DNA from: Flavobacterium sp.
GTDB taxonomy: Bacteria; Bacteroidota; Bacteroidia; Flavobacteriales; Flavobacteriaceae
Direction of reading: 5' to 3'
DNA length: 64,000 bases
Assembly (NCBI RefSeq): GCF_004211145.1
Contig: NZ_SEBS01000010.1
Span: 45,726-109,725, forward strand
In this document: positions 34,486 through 42,804 of the stretch, piece after piece
How positions within the stretch are numbered: position 1 is the stretch's first letter
Layout of the letters: every line of letters begins with the position of its first letter
Translations under genes and position numbers: made by a program
Notes under the pieces: generated by a model
What the model was told of the DNA's origin: nothing
Database searches by the model: none
The model's input: the letters and a program-made list of their open reading frames with translations, nothing else

Positions 34486-35763
34486 TTACACACAATTGGC
34501 CAGCAACTCGAAATATTCGCGTTCGATACTTTCGCGATGCGCGGGATGTGCGATCGAAATCATCGACTTCGCGCGTTGTTTGAGCGTTTTCCCGTACAAA
34601 TCGGCAATCCCGTATTCGGTAATCACATATTGGACATGCGAACGCGTCGTCACGACACCGGCTCCGGTCTTTAGGAAAGGCACGATGCGGCTTTCCCCTT
34701 TTTTAGTCACCGATGGCAGCGCGATAATCGCCTTTCCACCTTCGCTCAACGCGGCGCCTCGAATGAAATCCATTTGTCCGCCTACGCCCGAATACATTTT
34801 GCGTCCGATGGAATCCGCGCAAACCTGGCCCGTAATATCGACTTCGATTGCCGAATTGATCGCGACCATATTCGGATTCCTGCGAATCACCGACGTATCG
34901 TCCACGAATGACGATTCACGCATTTCAATAAACGGATTGTTGTCGACGAAATCGTACAACCGCTTTGACCCGATCAGAAACGTCGCAAGCGCTCGCCCTT
35001 TCAAAACCGACTTTTTGCTGCAATCGATGATGCCTTTTTCGATCAGGTCTATCACGCCATCTGAAAACATCTCGGTGTGCAGGCCCAGATTTTTGTGGTT
35101 CATCAAGTTCGACAAGGCCGCGTTCGGAATGGAGCCGATTCCCATTTGCAGCGTGCTTCCGTCATCGATTAGTGAGGCGACGTGCGCTCCGATTTTCGCT
35201 TCGACATCGGATATCACACTCATCGGCTGGCTGTACAGATCCGCCTCGGCATCGACCATGAAATCGATTTTCGACATCGGGATCAGACTGTCGCCGAACG
35301 TTCTCGGCATTTTGGGATTCACGGCCGCGATCACGAACTTCGCATTTTCGATCGCCGCCAAAGTCGCTTCGACCGAAACGCCGAGCGAACAATAACCGTG
35401 CATATCGGGCGGAGAAACCTGGATGAAGACCACGTCGAGCGGCACGACTTTCTTCCTGAACAAGCGCGGCAATTCACTCAAGAAAACCGGCGTATACGAA
35501 CCGTTTCCCGCCTGCAACGTATGCCGTACGTTTTTGCCGATGAAAAATGAATTAACGTGAAAACTCTCTGACAGCGCAGGATCGGCGTAGGGAGCCGCGC
35601 CTTCGGTATGCAAATGACATAGCTCGACGTTTCGCAGTTCCGATGCGCGATCGGCCAATGCTTTCGTCAATATATTCGGCGTCGCGGCTGCGGCCTGAAC
35701 GTAAACCCGCTGATCAGACTGTACGACCTGAACGGCCTGGGCCGCTGAAACAAATTTGCTCAT
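34486..35763 (-). CDS. Acetyl-CoA hydrolase/transferase family protein
   Basis: CoA-transferase of the acetate/4-hydroxybutyrate CoA-transferase group, 425 residues, cytoplasmic. The two halves are the typical Rossmann-like repeats; the glutamate that forms the CoA thioester is in HTEMFSDG at about 237, and MGIGSIPNAAL precedes it. VVTTRSHVQYVITEYGIADLYGKTL near the C-terminus is conserved in the family. Which acid is used cannot be told from sequence. It is divergent from map. Confidence 0.9.
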   Translation of the reverse strand: MSKFVSAAQAVQVVQSDQRVYVQAAAATPNILTKALADRASELRNVELCHLHTEGAAPYADPALSESFHVNSFFIGKNVRHTLQAGNGSYTPVFLSELPRLFRKKVVPLDVVFIQVSPPDMHGYCSLGVSVEATLAAIENAKFVIAAVNPKMPRTFGDSLIPMSKIDFMVDAEADLYSQPMSVISDVEAKIGAHVASLIDDGSTLQMGIGSIPNAALSNLMNHKNLGLHTEMFSDGVIDLIEKGIIDCSKKSVLKGRALATFLIGSKRLYDFVDNNPFIEMRESSFVDDTSVIRRNPNMVAINSAIEVDITGQVCADSIGRKMYSGVGGQMDFIRGAALSEGGKAIIALPSVTKKGESRIVPFLKTGAGVVTTRSHVQYVITEYGIADLYGKTLKQRAKSMISIAHPAHRESIEREYFELLANCV

Positions 35764-35881
35764 GATATGATTTTAAAACAAAATTAGATTTCCCGCGTTT
35801 TGCAAAACATGACATTTCTCATGAACAGCATGATTTTTAATTAACTCTAAAGTTGTATTTTTGCACCCTAAATCTTTTGAG

Positions 35882-36703
35882 ATGATTATCCCTAAAACCC
35901 GCGAACAGATCGAATTGATGCGTGAAAGCGCCTTGTTGGTTTCTAAAACCCTGGGCATGATCGCGGCCGAAATCAAGCCCGGAGTCACGACTTTGCAACT
36001 CGACAAAATGGCCGAAACGTTCATTCGCGATCATCAGGCGGTTCCCGGATTTTTAGGATTGTACGGTTGTCCGTCGACGTTGCTTACAAGCGTAAACGAA
36101 CAAGTCGTACACGGTTTACCGACCGATCGCCCTATCGAGGAAGGCGACATCGTATCGGTTGACTGCGGCGTGTTGAAAAACGAATACTACGGCGATCACG
36201 CGTTCACGTTCGCGATCGGGGAAATCGCGCCCGAAACCAAGAAACTGCTCGACATCACCAAGCAATCATTGTACGTCGGAATCCGCGAACTAAGAGCCGG
36301 AAACCGCGTGGGCGATGTTGGGAATGCGATCCAGATGTTTACTGAAAAAGAAGGCTACGGCGTCGTTCGCGAGCTCGTCGGGCATGGACTCGGCAAAAAA
36401 ATGCACGAAGAACCTGAAATGCCCAATTACGGGAAACGCGGGAAAGGCAAAATGTTCGTCGAAGGAATGGTTGTCGCGATCGAACCGATGATCAACATGG
36501 GCGTCCGAAACATAAAGACCTTGAAAGACGGCTGGACGATCGTAACTGCCGACAAGAAACCAAGCGCGCATTTCGAACACGACGTCGCGATCATAGACGG
36601 GAAGCCGGAATTGTTGTCGACGTTCGCTTACATCTACAAAGCGCTAGGAATCGAAAGTGATGAGGAAAACGAATTCCGTCGCGAGGCGCTCGTACTGGCG
36701 TAA
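35882..36703 (+). CDS. map: Methionine aminopeptidase, type I
   Basis: Removes the initiator methionine from nascent proteins. The five metal ligands appear in order: Asp in VDCGV, Asp in YGDHAFTF, His in GHGLGKKMHEEP, Glu in IEPMIN and Glu in FEHDV. 273 residues from the ATG at 35882; a TTG further upstream is part of the -7 box TATTTTTG (35856-35863). The stop overlaps the methyltransferase start as TAATG, which indicates coupling. Confidence 0.95.
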   Translation: MIIPKTREQIELMRESALLVSKTLGMIAAEIKPGVTTLQLDKMAETFIRDHQAVPGFLGLYGCPSTLLTSVNEQVVHGLPTDRPIEEGDIVSVDCGVLKNEYYGDHAFTFAIGEIAPETKKLLDITKQSLYVGIRELRAGNRVGDVGNAIQMFTEKEGYGVVRELVGHGLGKKMHEEPEMPNYGKRGKGKMFVEGMVVAIEPMINMGVRNIKTLKDGWTIVTADKKPSAHFEHDVAIIDGKPELLSTFAYIYKALGIESDEENEFRREALVLA

Positions 36704-37467
36704 TGAAGAAACTTTTCAAATTCATACTCAACACGATTCCGCGCCCGATATTGATCAGGTTGAGCTACATCGCGCGCCCGATCATGGCTGCGATCTTAAG
36801 CGGGGATAAATTCACGGATCCCATCGACGGCAAGAGTTTCAAGAGCTTTTTACCGTACGGATACGGCAAGCAACGCAACAATGTTCTATCGCCGAGTACG
36901 CTATCACTCGAGCGCCATCGCCTGCTTTGGCTGTATTTGAACAACGAGACCGATTTCTTTTCGGCTCCCAAAAAAGTGTTGCACTTCGCGCCCGAACAAG
37001 CATTTTACAAGTTGTTCCGAAACCAGCAAAACCTCGATTATACGACTACCGATTTGTATTCGCCTTTGGCCGATGTGAAAGCCGACATCTGCAATTTGCC
37101 ATTTAAGGATAATGAATACGATTTGATCTTGTGCAACCATGTTTTGGAACATATTCCCGACGACACTAAAGCGATGCAGGAATTGTACCGCGTGATGAAG
37201 CCCGGCGGCATGGGCATTTTCCAGATTCCGCAGGATTTGAACCGAGAGAAAACTTTTGAGGACGATTCGATTACCGACCAGAAACAACGCGCCGAGATCT
37301 TCGGTCAATACGATCACGTTCGCGTGTATGGACGCGATTATTTTGACAAGTTGCGCAGTATAGGATTTAGGGTTGTCGAGGAAGATTACACTGCGAAAAT
37401 CGCACCTGAACTTGTGGAGCGGTATTGTTTGGCGCCTGGGGAGATTATTCCGGTGGTGTTCAAATAA
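36703..37467 (+). CDS. Class I SAM-dependent methyltransferase
   Basis: Type 11 methyltransferase of 254 residues. Motif I is atypical, VLHFAPEQAFYKLF, followed by the acidic motif TTDLYS, then ADICNLPFKDNEYDLILCNHVLEHIPDD, the clearest family signature, and VMKPGGMGIFQIP. An N-terminal amphipathic helix (KKLFKFILNTIPRPILIRL) may touch the membrane. Coupled to map by a TAATG junction. Substrate unknown. Confidence 0.88.
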   Translation: MKKLFKFILNTIPRPILIRLSYIARPIMAAILSGDKFTDPIDGKSFKSFLPYGYGKQRNNVLSPSTLSLERHRLLWLYLNNETDFFSAPKKVLHFAPEQAFYKLFRNQQNLDYTTTDLYSPLADVKADICNLPFKDNEYDLILCNHVLEHIPDDTKAMQELYRVMKPGGMGIFQIPQDLNREKTFEDDSITDQKQRAEIFGQYDHVRVYGRDYFDKLRSIGFRVVEEDYTAKIAPELVERYCLAPGEIIPVVFK

Positions 37468-37496
37468 ATTCGTTGTTCTTTGTTCGTTATTGGATA

Positions 37497-37740
37497 TTCA
37501 TTATTCATTATTCATTATTCATTATTCATTATTCATTATTCATTTATTTTCTCGCCACGAAGGCACGAAGGCACGAAGGCACGAAGGCACGAAGTTTTCA
37601 AAGACTCAACGTTTTTTGTTTTTTTTGATTTGGATATTGGATAAAGGAAGCCTCGAAACGTAAGCTTTTTTTCTTGCCACGAATACACGAATTCAAATTC
37701 AAATCCTTCGCGCCTTCGTGCCTTCGTGCCTTCGTGTCAG
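37497..37740. repeat. Composite tandem repeat: ATTATTC array and facing CACGAAGG / CCTTCGTG arrays
   Basis: First, an eight-base unit attattca/cattattc is repeated about six times (37497-37545). Then CACGAAGG is repeated five times (37557-37594), and after about 110 bases CCTTCGTG appears three times (37706-37737), the exact reverse complement, followed by gtcagcccgcggcagcg. The two arrays can pair as one long hairpin. No gene lies here. Confidence 0.8.
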
Positions 37741-37766
37741 CCCGCGGCAGCGACACACGTCCCATT

Positions 37767-38219
37767 TCACCGAAACATCCTAAACTTCAAACTCGGATTC
37801 CCTTTCCCACTCTCAATCAAACTTTTCAAACTCCCGATATATTCGCCCCAAGCGTTCGAACAATCTTTATAACACTCGATTTTAGGAAGCAAACCGATAT
37901 GCGTAAACCCGACAATTGTCTGTCCATTTTCGGTAGAAATATCAAACACGATTTTCGTCCCGTTCCATTCCTGCTTGTTACCAACGAAATTCAACTGGCT
38001 TTCAGTCGTGAACCAAACAATTTTTTTGTCGGGAATGATTTCGATGATTTTGTGTTTCGAATAATGCACGTCCCAAAATTGCACTGAAAATTCGTCGCCT
38101 TCATTCTGGGTTTCTCCGACCAAGGAATCGGTCCACCACTCTTTTACCGAAAGGATTGCCTTGAACGCTTCACGAGCCGACGCGTTCACTTTAAAACTCA
38201 CATGAAAATCCTCCATCAT
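37767..38219 (-). CDS. SRPBCC domain protein (AHSA1-like), copy 1
   Basis: Cytoplasmic START-like domain protein of 150 residues: DFHVSFKVNASAREAFKAIL, WWTDSLVGETQNEGDEF, VWFTTESQLNFVGNKQEWNGTKIVFDI. Such domains bind hydrophobic ligands. The ATG at 38219 overlaps the stop of the upstream gene as ATGA; a longer frame upstream is discarded. It is a close paralogue of its neighbour, evidently a tandem duplication. Confidence 0.87.
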   Translation of the reverse strand: MMEDFHVSFKVNASAREAFKAILSVKEWWTDSLVGETQNEGDEFSVQFWDVHYSKHKIIEIIPDKKIVWFTTESQLNFVGNKQEWNGTKIVFDISTENGQTIVGFTHIGLLPKIECYKDCSNAWGEYIGSLKSLIESGKGNPSLKFRMFR

Positions 38220-38785
38220 TTCTTTGCGGCTTTCCCGGCCAGATATTCGTTGAAACCGCCTTCTTTCGGGTTCGGCTGCCCTTTCCCGGCCACGATCAAA
38301 TTGCGCAGACTGTTCTCGATGTATTGCGTCCACGCGTCGTTGCAGATTTGGAAACATTCGTCTTTAGGAGTGAGTCCGTGGTGCGTAAAGATCAGTTCCG
38401 TTTTACCTTCCTTTTGGGAGATTGCGAATTCGATTTTCGTGCCGACCCATTCCGATTGATCAGTCACAAAACTGAAATGATTTTCCAAAACTTCCCAAAC
38501 TACCTTTTTGTCGGGAACCAATTCGACAATCTTGATCTTGCAGATGTGGACGTCTTTGTAATGATAATTCCAAATCGAATTAAGCTTGTCGGTTTCTCCC
38601 ACGATTTCCTCGCTCCACCAGGCACGCGGATCGTTCACTGCGTCGAAAACGTCGTGAGGTGTCTGACTTACGATGATGCTGGTTCTAAAATCCTGTGTTT
38701 CCATGGCTGATTTCTTTGTTTGTGAATTGCTGTTGTTAGACGTCATAAGTAATACGACGACCGATATAATAAATTGAATTTTCAT
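38216..38785 (-). CDS. SRPBCC domain protein, copy 2, with possible signal peptide
   Basis: Paralogue of the downstream gene, with WWSEEIVGETDKLNSIWNYHY and EWVGTKIEFAISQKEGKTEL. From the ATG at 38785 (189 residues) the N-terminus MKIQFIISVVVLLMTSNNSNSQ looks like a signal peptide, unusual for the family; an internal ATG at METQDFRTSIIVS would give a plain cytoplasmic form. A -7 box TAACTTTG at 38806-38813 supports 38785 as the first start. The C-terminal extension ends in KKAAGKAA-like lysine and alanine residues. Confidence 0.82.
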   Translation of the reverse strand: MKIQFIISVVVLLMTSNNSNSQTKKSAMETQDFRTSIIVSQTPHDVFDAVNDPRAWWSEEIVGETDKLNSIWNYHYKDVHICKIKIVELVPDKKVVWEVLENHFSFVTDQSEWVGTKIEFAISQKEGKTELIFTHHGLTPKDECFQICNDAWTQYIENSLRNLIVAGKGQPNPKEGGFNEYLAGKAAKK

Positions 38786-38908
38786 GATGATCCGATTGCG
38801 TTTCACAAAGTTAAATCTGAAATACGACCTTGATAATGTGCGAAATAGACAATCCGACGGGTTGATTTGGACAACACTTGTCGTTATCTTTGCGTAAAAC
38901 CGATCGTC

Positions 38909-39886
38909 ATGAAACATCTAACCATCGTCGTTCCGAACGGAAAAGGAAACAATCTGAGCAGCATTGTCGGCGCGTACAAGCTTTTCGCACGAGCCAACGC
39001 GTTTTTCAAGGATTCGGGAAAGGCCGAAGTTTTCAGCATCGACGTCGCGGGAATTGCGCCACAGGTCGATTATTACGATGGATTGTTCTCAGTTAATCCG
39101 CATAAAAACGTGTCCGACATCGCGTCGACCGACCTCATCATCGTTCCATCATTGAACCACGATTACGAGAATTCTGTCAGGCAAAACACCGAATTGACGA
39201 ACTGGATCGCCAAACAATATAAAAACGGCACCGAAGTCGCGACGATCTGCACGGGCGCTTTTTTGCTTGCCGAATCGGGATTGCTCGACTCCAAAAGTTG
39301 TTCTACACATTGGGCAGCGGCCGACAATTTCCGTACGCGTTTCCCCAAAGTCAAACTCCAGCCCGATCAACTGATCACCGACGAGAAAGGAATCTACACG
39401 AACGGCGGCGCGTATTCGTTCCTGAACCTGATGTTGTATCTGATTGAAAAATATTATGACAGGCCGACCGCGGTTTTCCTGTCGAAGGTGTTCCAAATTG
39501 AAATGGATCGCAAGAACCAGTCGGGATTCATCATTTTCAAAGGCCAGAAACAACACGCCGACGAAGAAATAAAACAAGCACAAACATTCATCGAAAATAA
39601 CTTGCAACACAAGATTTCGATCGAGGAACTTTCGTCGCGGTTTTCCATCACGCGCCGGAATTTCGACCGTCGGTTCATAAAAGCAACGGGGAACACGCCG
39701 ATCGAATACGCACAGCGCGTCAGGATCGAATCGGCCAAACGCTCGCTCGAGACGAGCCGGAAAACCGTAAGCGAAGTCATGTTCGACGTGGGTTACGCCG
39801 ATGAAAAAGCGTTCCGCGAAGTCTTTAGGCGAATCACTGGCTTTTCCCCAATCGAATATAAAACGAGATACAATTCCCGCCATTAA
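38909..39886 (+). CDS. GlxA family transcriptional regulator (DJ-1/PfpI plus AraC HTH)
   Basis: A 325-residue regulator. The N-terminal DJ-1/PfpI-like domain (about 1-190) has the nucleophile-elbow sequence ATICTGAFLLAESGLLD; the C-terminal AraC double helix-turn-helix covers about 220-320 (ISIEELSSRFSITRRNFDRRF, TVSEVMFDVGYADEKAFREVFRR). It is transcribed away from the two SRPBCC genes and probably controls them. Promoter: TTG-N20-TATCTTTG ending at 38892. An upstream in-frame start at 38867 lies before the promoter. Confidence 0.92.
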   Translation: MKHLTIVVPNGKGNNLSSIVGAYKLFARANAFFKDSGKAEVFSIDVAGIAPQVDYYDGLFSVNPHKNVSDIASTDLIIVPSLNHDYENSVRQNTELTNWIAKQYKNGTEVATICTGAFLLAESGLLDSKSCSTHWAAADNFRTRFPKVKLQPDQLITDEKGIYTNGGAYSFLNLMLYLIEKYYDRPTAVFLSKVFQIEMDRKNQSGFIIFKGQKQHADEEIKQAQTFIENNLQHKISIEELSSRFSITRRNFDRRFIKATGNTPIEYAQRVRIESAKRSLETSRKTVSEVMFDVGYADEKAFREVFRRITGFSPIEYKTRYNSRH

Positions 39887-39948
39887 GTTTCGCGTTCGGC
39901 TAACGTAAACATGAACCGAAGATTGACGAACATCGAACCTCAAACGTT

Positions 39949-40080
39949 AGCCCGGATGGAAGCGGTCAGCCTTTTGCGGCGATCGCTTTTTTTTGCCGAA
40001 GCGCCGAAGCGACCGACGGAAGCTCTTGGCGCGAGTTGCAAAAAGGGCGATCGCCGCAAAAGCTGGTAGCGGACAGCCGG
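39949..40080. repeat. Modular intergenic repeat element with 15-bp inverted repeat
   Basis: Outer arms gcccggatggaagcggtcagc and gctggtagcggacagccgg are imperfect inverted copies. Inside them ttttgcggcgatcgc (39972-39986) is perfectly inverted as gcgatcgccgcaaaa (40047-40061). The 60-base centre is unrelated to other elements. An open frame of the next gene begins inside it but is not a real start. Confidence 0.78.
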
Positions 40081-40179
40081 ATCATGCTCCTGACACTAAG
40101 TAGTATATTTTGTGCGTTTTACTTTGCGCCTTGCACTTTGCACGCCATTCACTATATTTACGAATCTCAATTTTTTACC

Positions 40180-41427
40180 ATGACAAGATTCCTCGCGGCA
40201 GCTTTGTTGTTGCTTTTCGGTCCGGCTTGGGCGCAGGTCGAAACTGAAATCCAGCCTCCGTACAATATAAAGTCGGTCGCGTTCCAGCAATCGGCGAACC
40301 AGAATACGATTCCGATTTTCGCGATGAACGATTCGTTTACGATCATGTTCGACGATTTGTTCGGCAACGAGGCGAATTATTATTACCAGATCGTGCATTG
40401 CGATTATGACTGGAAACCGTCTCAGCTCGTGAAGAGTGAGTATTTGTCGGGGTTCGACGATATCCGAATCCAAACCTATACGAATTCGTTCAACACCTTG
40501 CAGATTTATTCCCACTACACGCTTTCGATCCCGAACAGGCAGACCCAACTTCGCGTGAGCGGGAATTACGTGCTTAAGATTCTCAACGAGGATCGCGATG
40601 TCGTATTTTCACGCAAGTTCATCCTGTATGAGGATTTGGTCGCCGTTCCGATGCAGGTCAAACGCGCGCGAACCCTGGACGTGATCAATTACATGCACAA
40701 CTTGGATTTTGCGGTGAAGTCCCAGACGATCGTTTTCCAGAATCCGCTCAAGAACGTCAAGGTCATGCTCATGCAGAACGGTCGTTTCGACAATGTGATC
40801 ACGAACATCAAACCGCAATACACGATCGGGAACGATCTGATTTACAAGTACGACAAGGAAACCCAGTTTTGGGCCGGGAACGAATTCAATTATTTCGAGA
40901 ACAAGGACGTTCGGGCCGCGGCATTCAACGTCGCGAAGATCGATTCGAACGGCTCGCTTTACAACGCGTATTTGTTTACGAACGACGCGAGAGGCGACAA
41001 ACCGTATACGTATTATCCTGATCAAAACGGAAACTTCCTGCCGCTTGTCGTAAACCGCGACAATCCGAATATCGAAGCCGATTACGTTTGGGTTTACTTT
41101 AGCTTATCGGCGCCTCAGGCAATGGCGAAGGACATTTACGTAAACGGCATGTTCAACAATTATCAGCACACGCCCGAATACAAGATGGATTACGACGAAA
41201 AATCGGGTCTGTTCAGGAAAGCGATAATGATCAAACAGGGTTTTACGAACTTCCAATATGAGATCGTGAACAAGGCCGGGAAAGTCGACAATGCCAACGC
41301 GGTCGATGGGAATTTCTACCAAACCGAGAGCAATTATTTCGCGATCGTGTACTACCGAGAGAACAATTCACGTTATGATCGCGTAATCGGGAAAGGCATG
41401 GCGAGCTCGGTCGACATCATCAATTGA
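40180..41427 (+). CDS. Type IX secretion system plug protein (DUF5103)
   Basis: Exported 415-residue protein. From the ATG at 40180 the signal peptide is MTRFLAAALLLLFGPAWAQ. ETEIQPPYNIKSVAFQQS, PIFAMNDSFTIMFDDLFGNEANYYYQIVHCDYDWKPS and DIYVNGMFNNYQHTPEYKMDYDEKSGLFRKAIMIKQG are typical of DUF5103. In F. johnsoniae this family (Plug) seals the periplasmic end of the SprA translocon when no substrate is passing. apaG follows after 84 bp. Confidence 0.9.
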   Translation: MTRFLAAALLLLFGPAWAQVETEIQPPYNIKSVAFQQSANQNTIPIFAMNDSFTIMFDDLFGNEANYYYQIVHCDYDWKPSQLVKSEYLSGFDDIRIQTYTNSFNTLQIYSHYTLSIPNRQTQLRVSGNYVLKILNEDRDVVFSRKFILYEDLVAVPMQVKRARTLDVINYMHNLDFAVKSQTIVFQNPLKNVKVMLMQNGRFDNVITNIKPQYTIGNDLIYKYDKETQFWAGNEFNYFENKDVRAAAFNVAKIDSNGSLYNAYLFTNDARGDKPYTYYPDQNGNFLPLVVNRDNPNIEADYVWVYFSLSAPQAMAKDIYVNGMFNNYQHTPEYKMDYDEKSGLFRKAIMIKQGFTNFQYEIVNKAGKVDNANAVDGNFYQTESNYFAIVYYRENNSRYDRVIGKGMASSVDIIN

Positions 41428-41511
41428 CGAAAATTTCACACTGAAATTCACGTATATACGCTATTTTTTGTAAATTTGGCATAGTCTAAAAACTAGCTTT
41501 AGCATAACTTC

Positions 41512-41898
41512 ATGGTTTCACAAATAACGAGAGGCATAAAAATTTCGGTCGCGACGACTTTTGAAGGCACGTACTTCAAAAATCACAAGATCCACTATGC
41601 ATTTTCGTATCATGTGACGATTGAAAATCACGGCAAAGATTCGGTCCAGCTTACGACCCGCCACTGGGAAATCTTCGATTCGCTCAACGACATCGAAACC
41701 GTGGACGGAGAAGGCGTGATCGGGAAAAAACCGGTTTTGAAACCCGGAGAAACCCACACGTACAGCTCAGGTTGTTTGCTCGCTTCGCCTTTTGGAGCGA
41801 TGCGCGGGTATTTCAATATGATTAATTTTACTTCGACGCGTTCTTTTCGCGTGATCGTGCCGACATTTAGGTTGAGCGCGCCGTTTGCGATTAATTAG
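41512..41898 (+). CDS. apaG: ApaG (DUF525) domain protein
   Basis: Fibronectin-III-like beta protein of 128 residues: GTYFKNHKIHYAFSYHVTIENHG, TRHWEIFDSLNDIETVDGEGVIGKKPVLKPGETHTYSSG. Linked in other bacteria to cobalt/magnesium resistance; biochemical role is uncertain. Promoter -7 box TAAATTTG at 41471-41478. The codons for RLSAPFAIN and the stop are duplicated eight times downstream in an 89-bp tandem array. Confidence 0.92.
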   Translation: MVSQITRGIKISVATTFEGTYFKNHKIHYAFSYHVTIENHGKDSVQLTTRHWEIFDSLNDIETVDGEGVIGKKPVLKPGETHTYSSGCLLASPFGAMRGYFNMINFTSTRSFRVIVPTFRLSAPFAIN

Positions 41899-42548
41899 AC
41901 GAATGATGAAAGACGAACGACGAAGGACTCGCTTATCGTTTGTTAACTTCAACCTTGCGCTTGAGCGCGCCTTTTGCGATTAGTTAGACGAATGACAAAA
42001 GACGAACGACGAAGGACTCGCTTATCGTTTGCTAACTTCGACCTTTAGCTTGAGCGCGCCTTTTGCGATTAGTTAGACGAATGACAAAAGACGAACGATG
42101 AAGGACTCTCTTTCGTTTACAAACTTCAACCTTGCGCTTGAGCGCGCCTTTTGCGATTAATTGGACGAATGACAAAAGACGAACGACGAAGGACTCGCTT
42201 ATCGTTTGCTAACTTCGACCTTGCGCTTGAGTGCGCCTTTTGCAATTGATTAGACGAATGATGAAAGACGAACGATGAACGAGTCGCTTATCGTTTGTTA
42301 ACTTCTAGCTTTAGCTTGAGCGCGCCTTTTGCGATTAATTTGACGAATGATAAAAGACGAACGATGAAGGACTCGCTTATCGTTTGCTAACTTCAACCTT
42401 AAGTTTGAGCGTGCCGTTTGCGATTAATTGGACGAATGACGAAAGACGAACGACGAAGGACTCTCTTTCGTTTACAAACTTCAACCTTGCGCTTGAGCGC
42501 GCCTTCTGCGATTAATTGGACGAATGACAAAAGACTAAAAAACAAATG
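41864..42548. repeat. 89-bp tandem array carrying copies of the apaG 3' end
   Basis: The marker gacgaatga begins at 41898, 41987, 42076, 42164, 42253, 42342, 42431 and 42519, so the period is 88-89 bp. Each unit ends with ttgagcgcgcc-ttttgcgatta-tt(ag/gg), the same as the last 30 bases of apaG, and the upstream cgac-tttag is shared as well. Middle parts read gacgaacgacgaaggactcgc and cttatcgtttgctaactt. The first half-unit is the apaG coding end itself. Units differ by a few substitutions. Confidence 0.92.
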
Positions 42549-42804
42549 GCTCATTGATGGTTTTGCACATCCCTTTTCTTTATAAAACGTTACATTTTAT
42601 ATTTTCCGAATAACCTCCCTATGCAGTTTTCTCCTTTGCCTTAAAAATCAGTCTTTCCTTATCAATTCCTATTTCAGTCCTTTGTCTTTCGTCTTTAGTC
42701 TTTCGTCATTGGTCTTTCGTCTTTGGTCTTTCATCTTTCGCCTTTCGTCAAAGATTCCATATCTTTGCGCGACGAAAAACACTTCACGCTAAACACTATA
42801 CAAC
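42549..42804. other. pruA upstream region with GTCTTTCGTC tandem repeats
   Basis: At 42679-42750 gtctttcgtc-like 7-11 base words are repeated about seven times. They are the reverse complement of the gacgaaagacgaa words in the array at 41898-42548, so the two sides could pair. A -7 box TATCTTTG at 42760-42767 serves pruA. Confidence 0.65.

Noticed and set aside
40036..40179. N-terminal extension of the T9SS plug protein
   Set aside because: It begins inside the repeat element and would place 48 residues before a perfect signal peptide.
41898..42548. Possible CRISPR array
   Set aside because: Units of 88-89 bp are nearly identical over their whole length with no unique spacers, and no cas genes are near.
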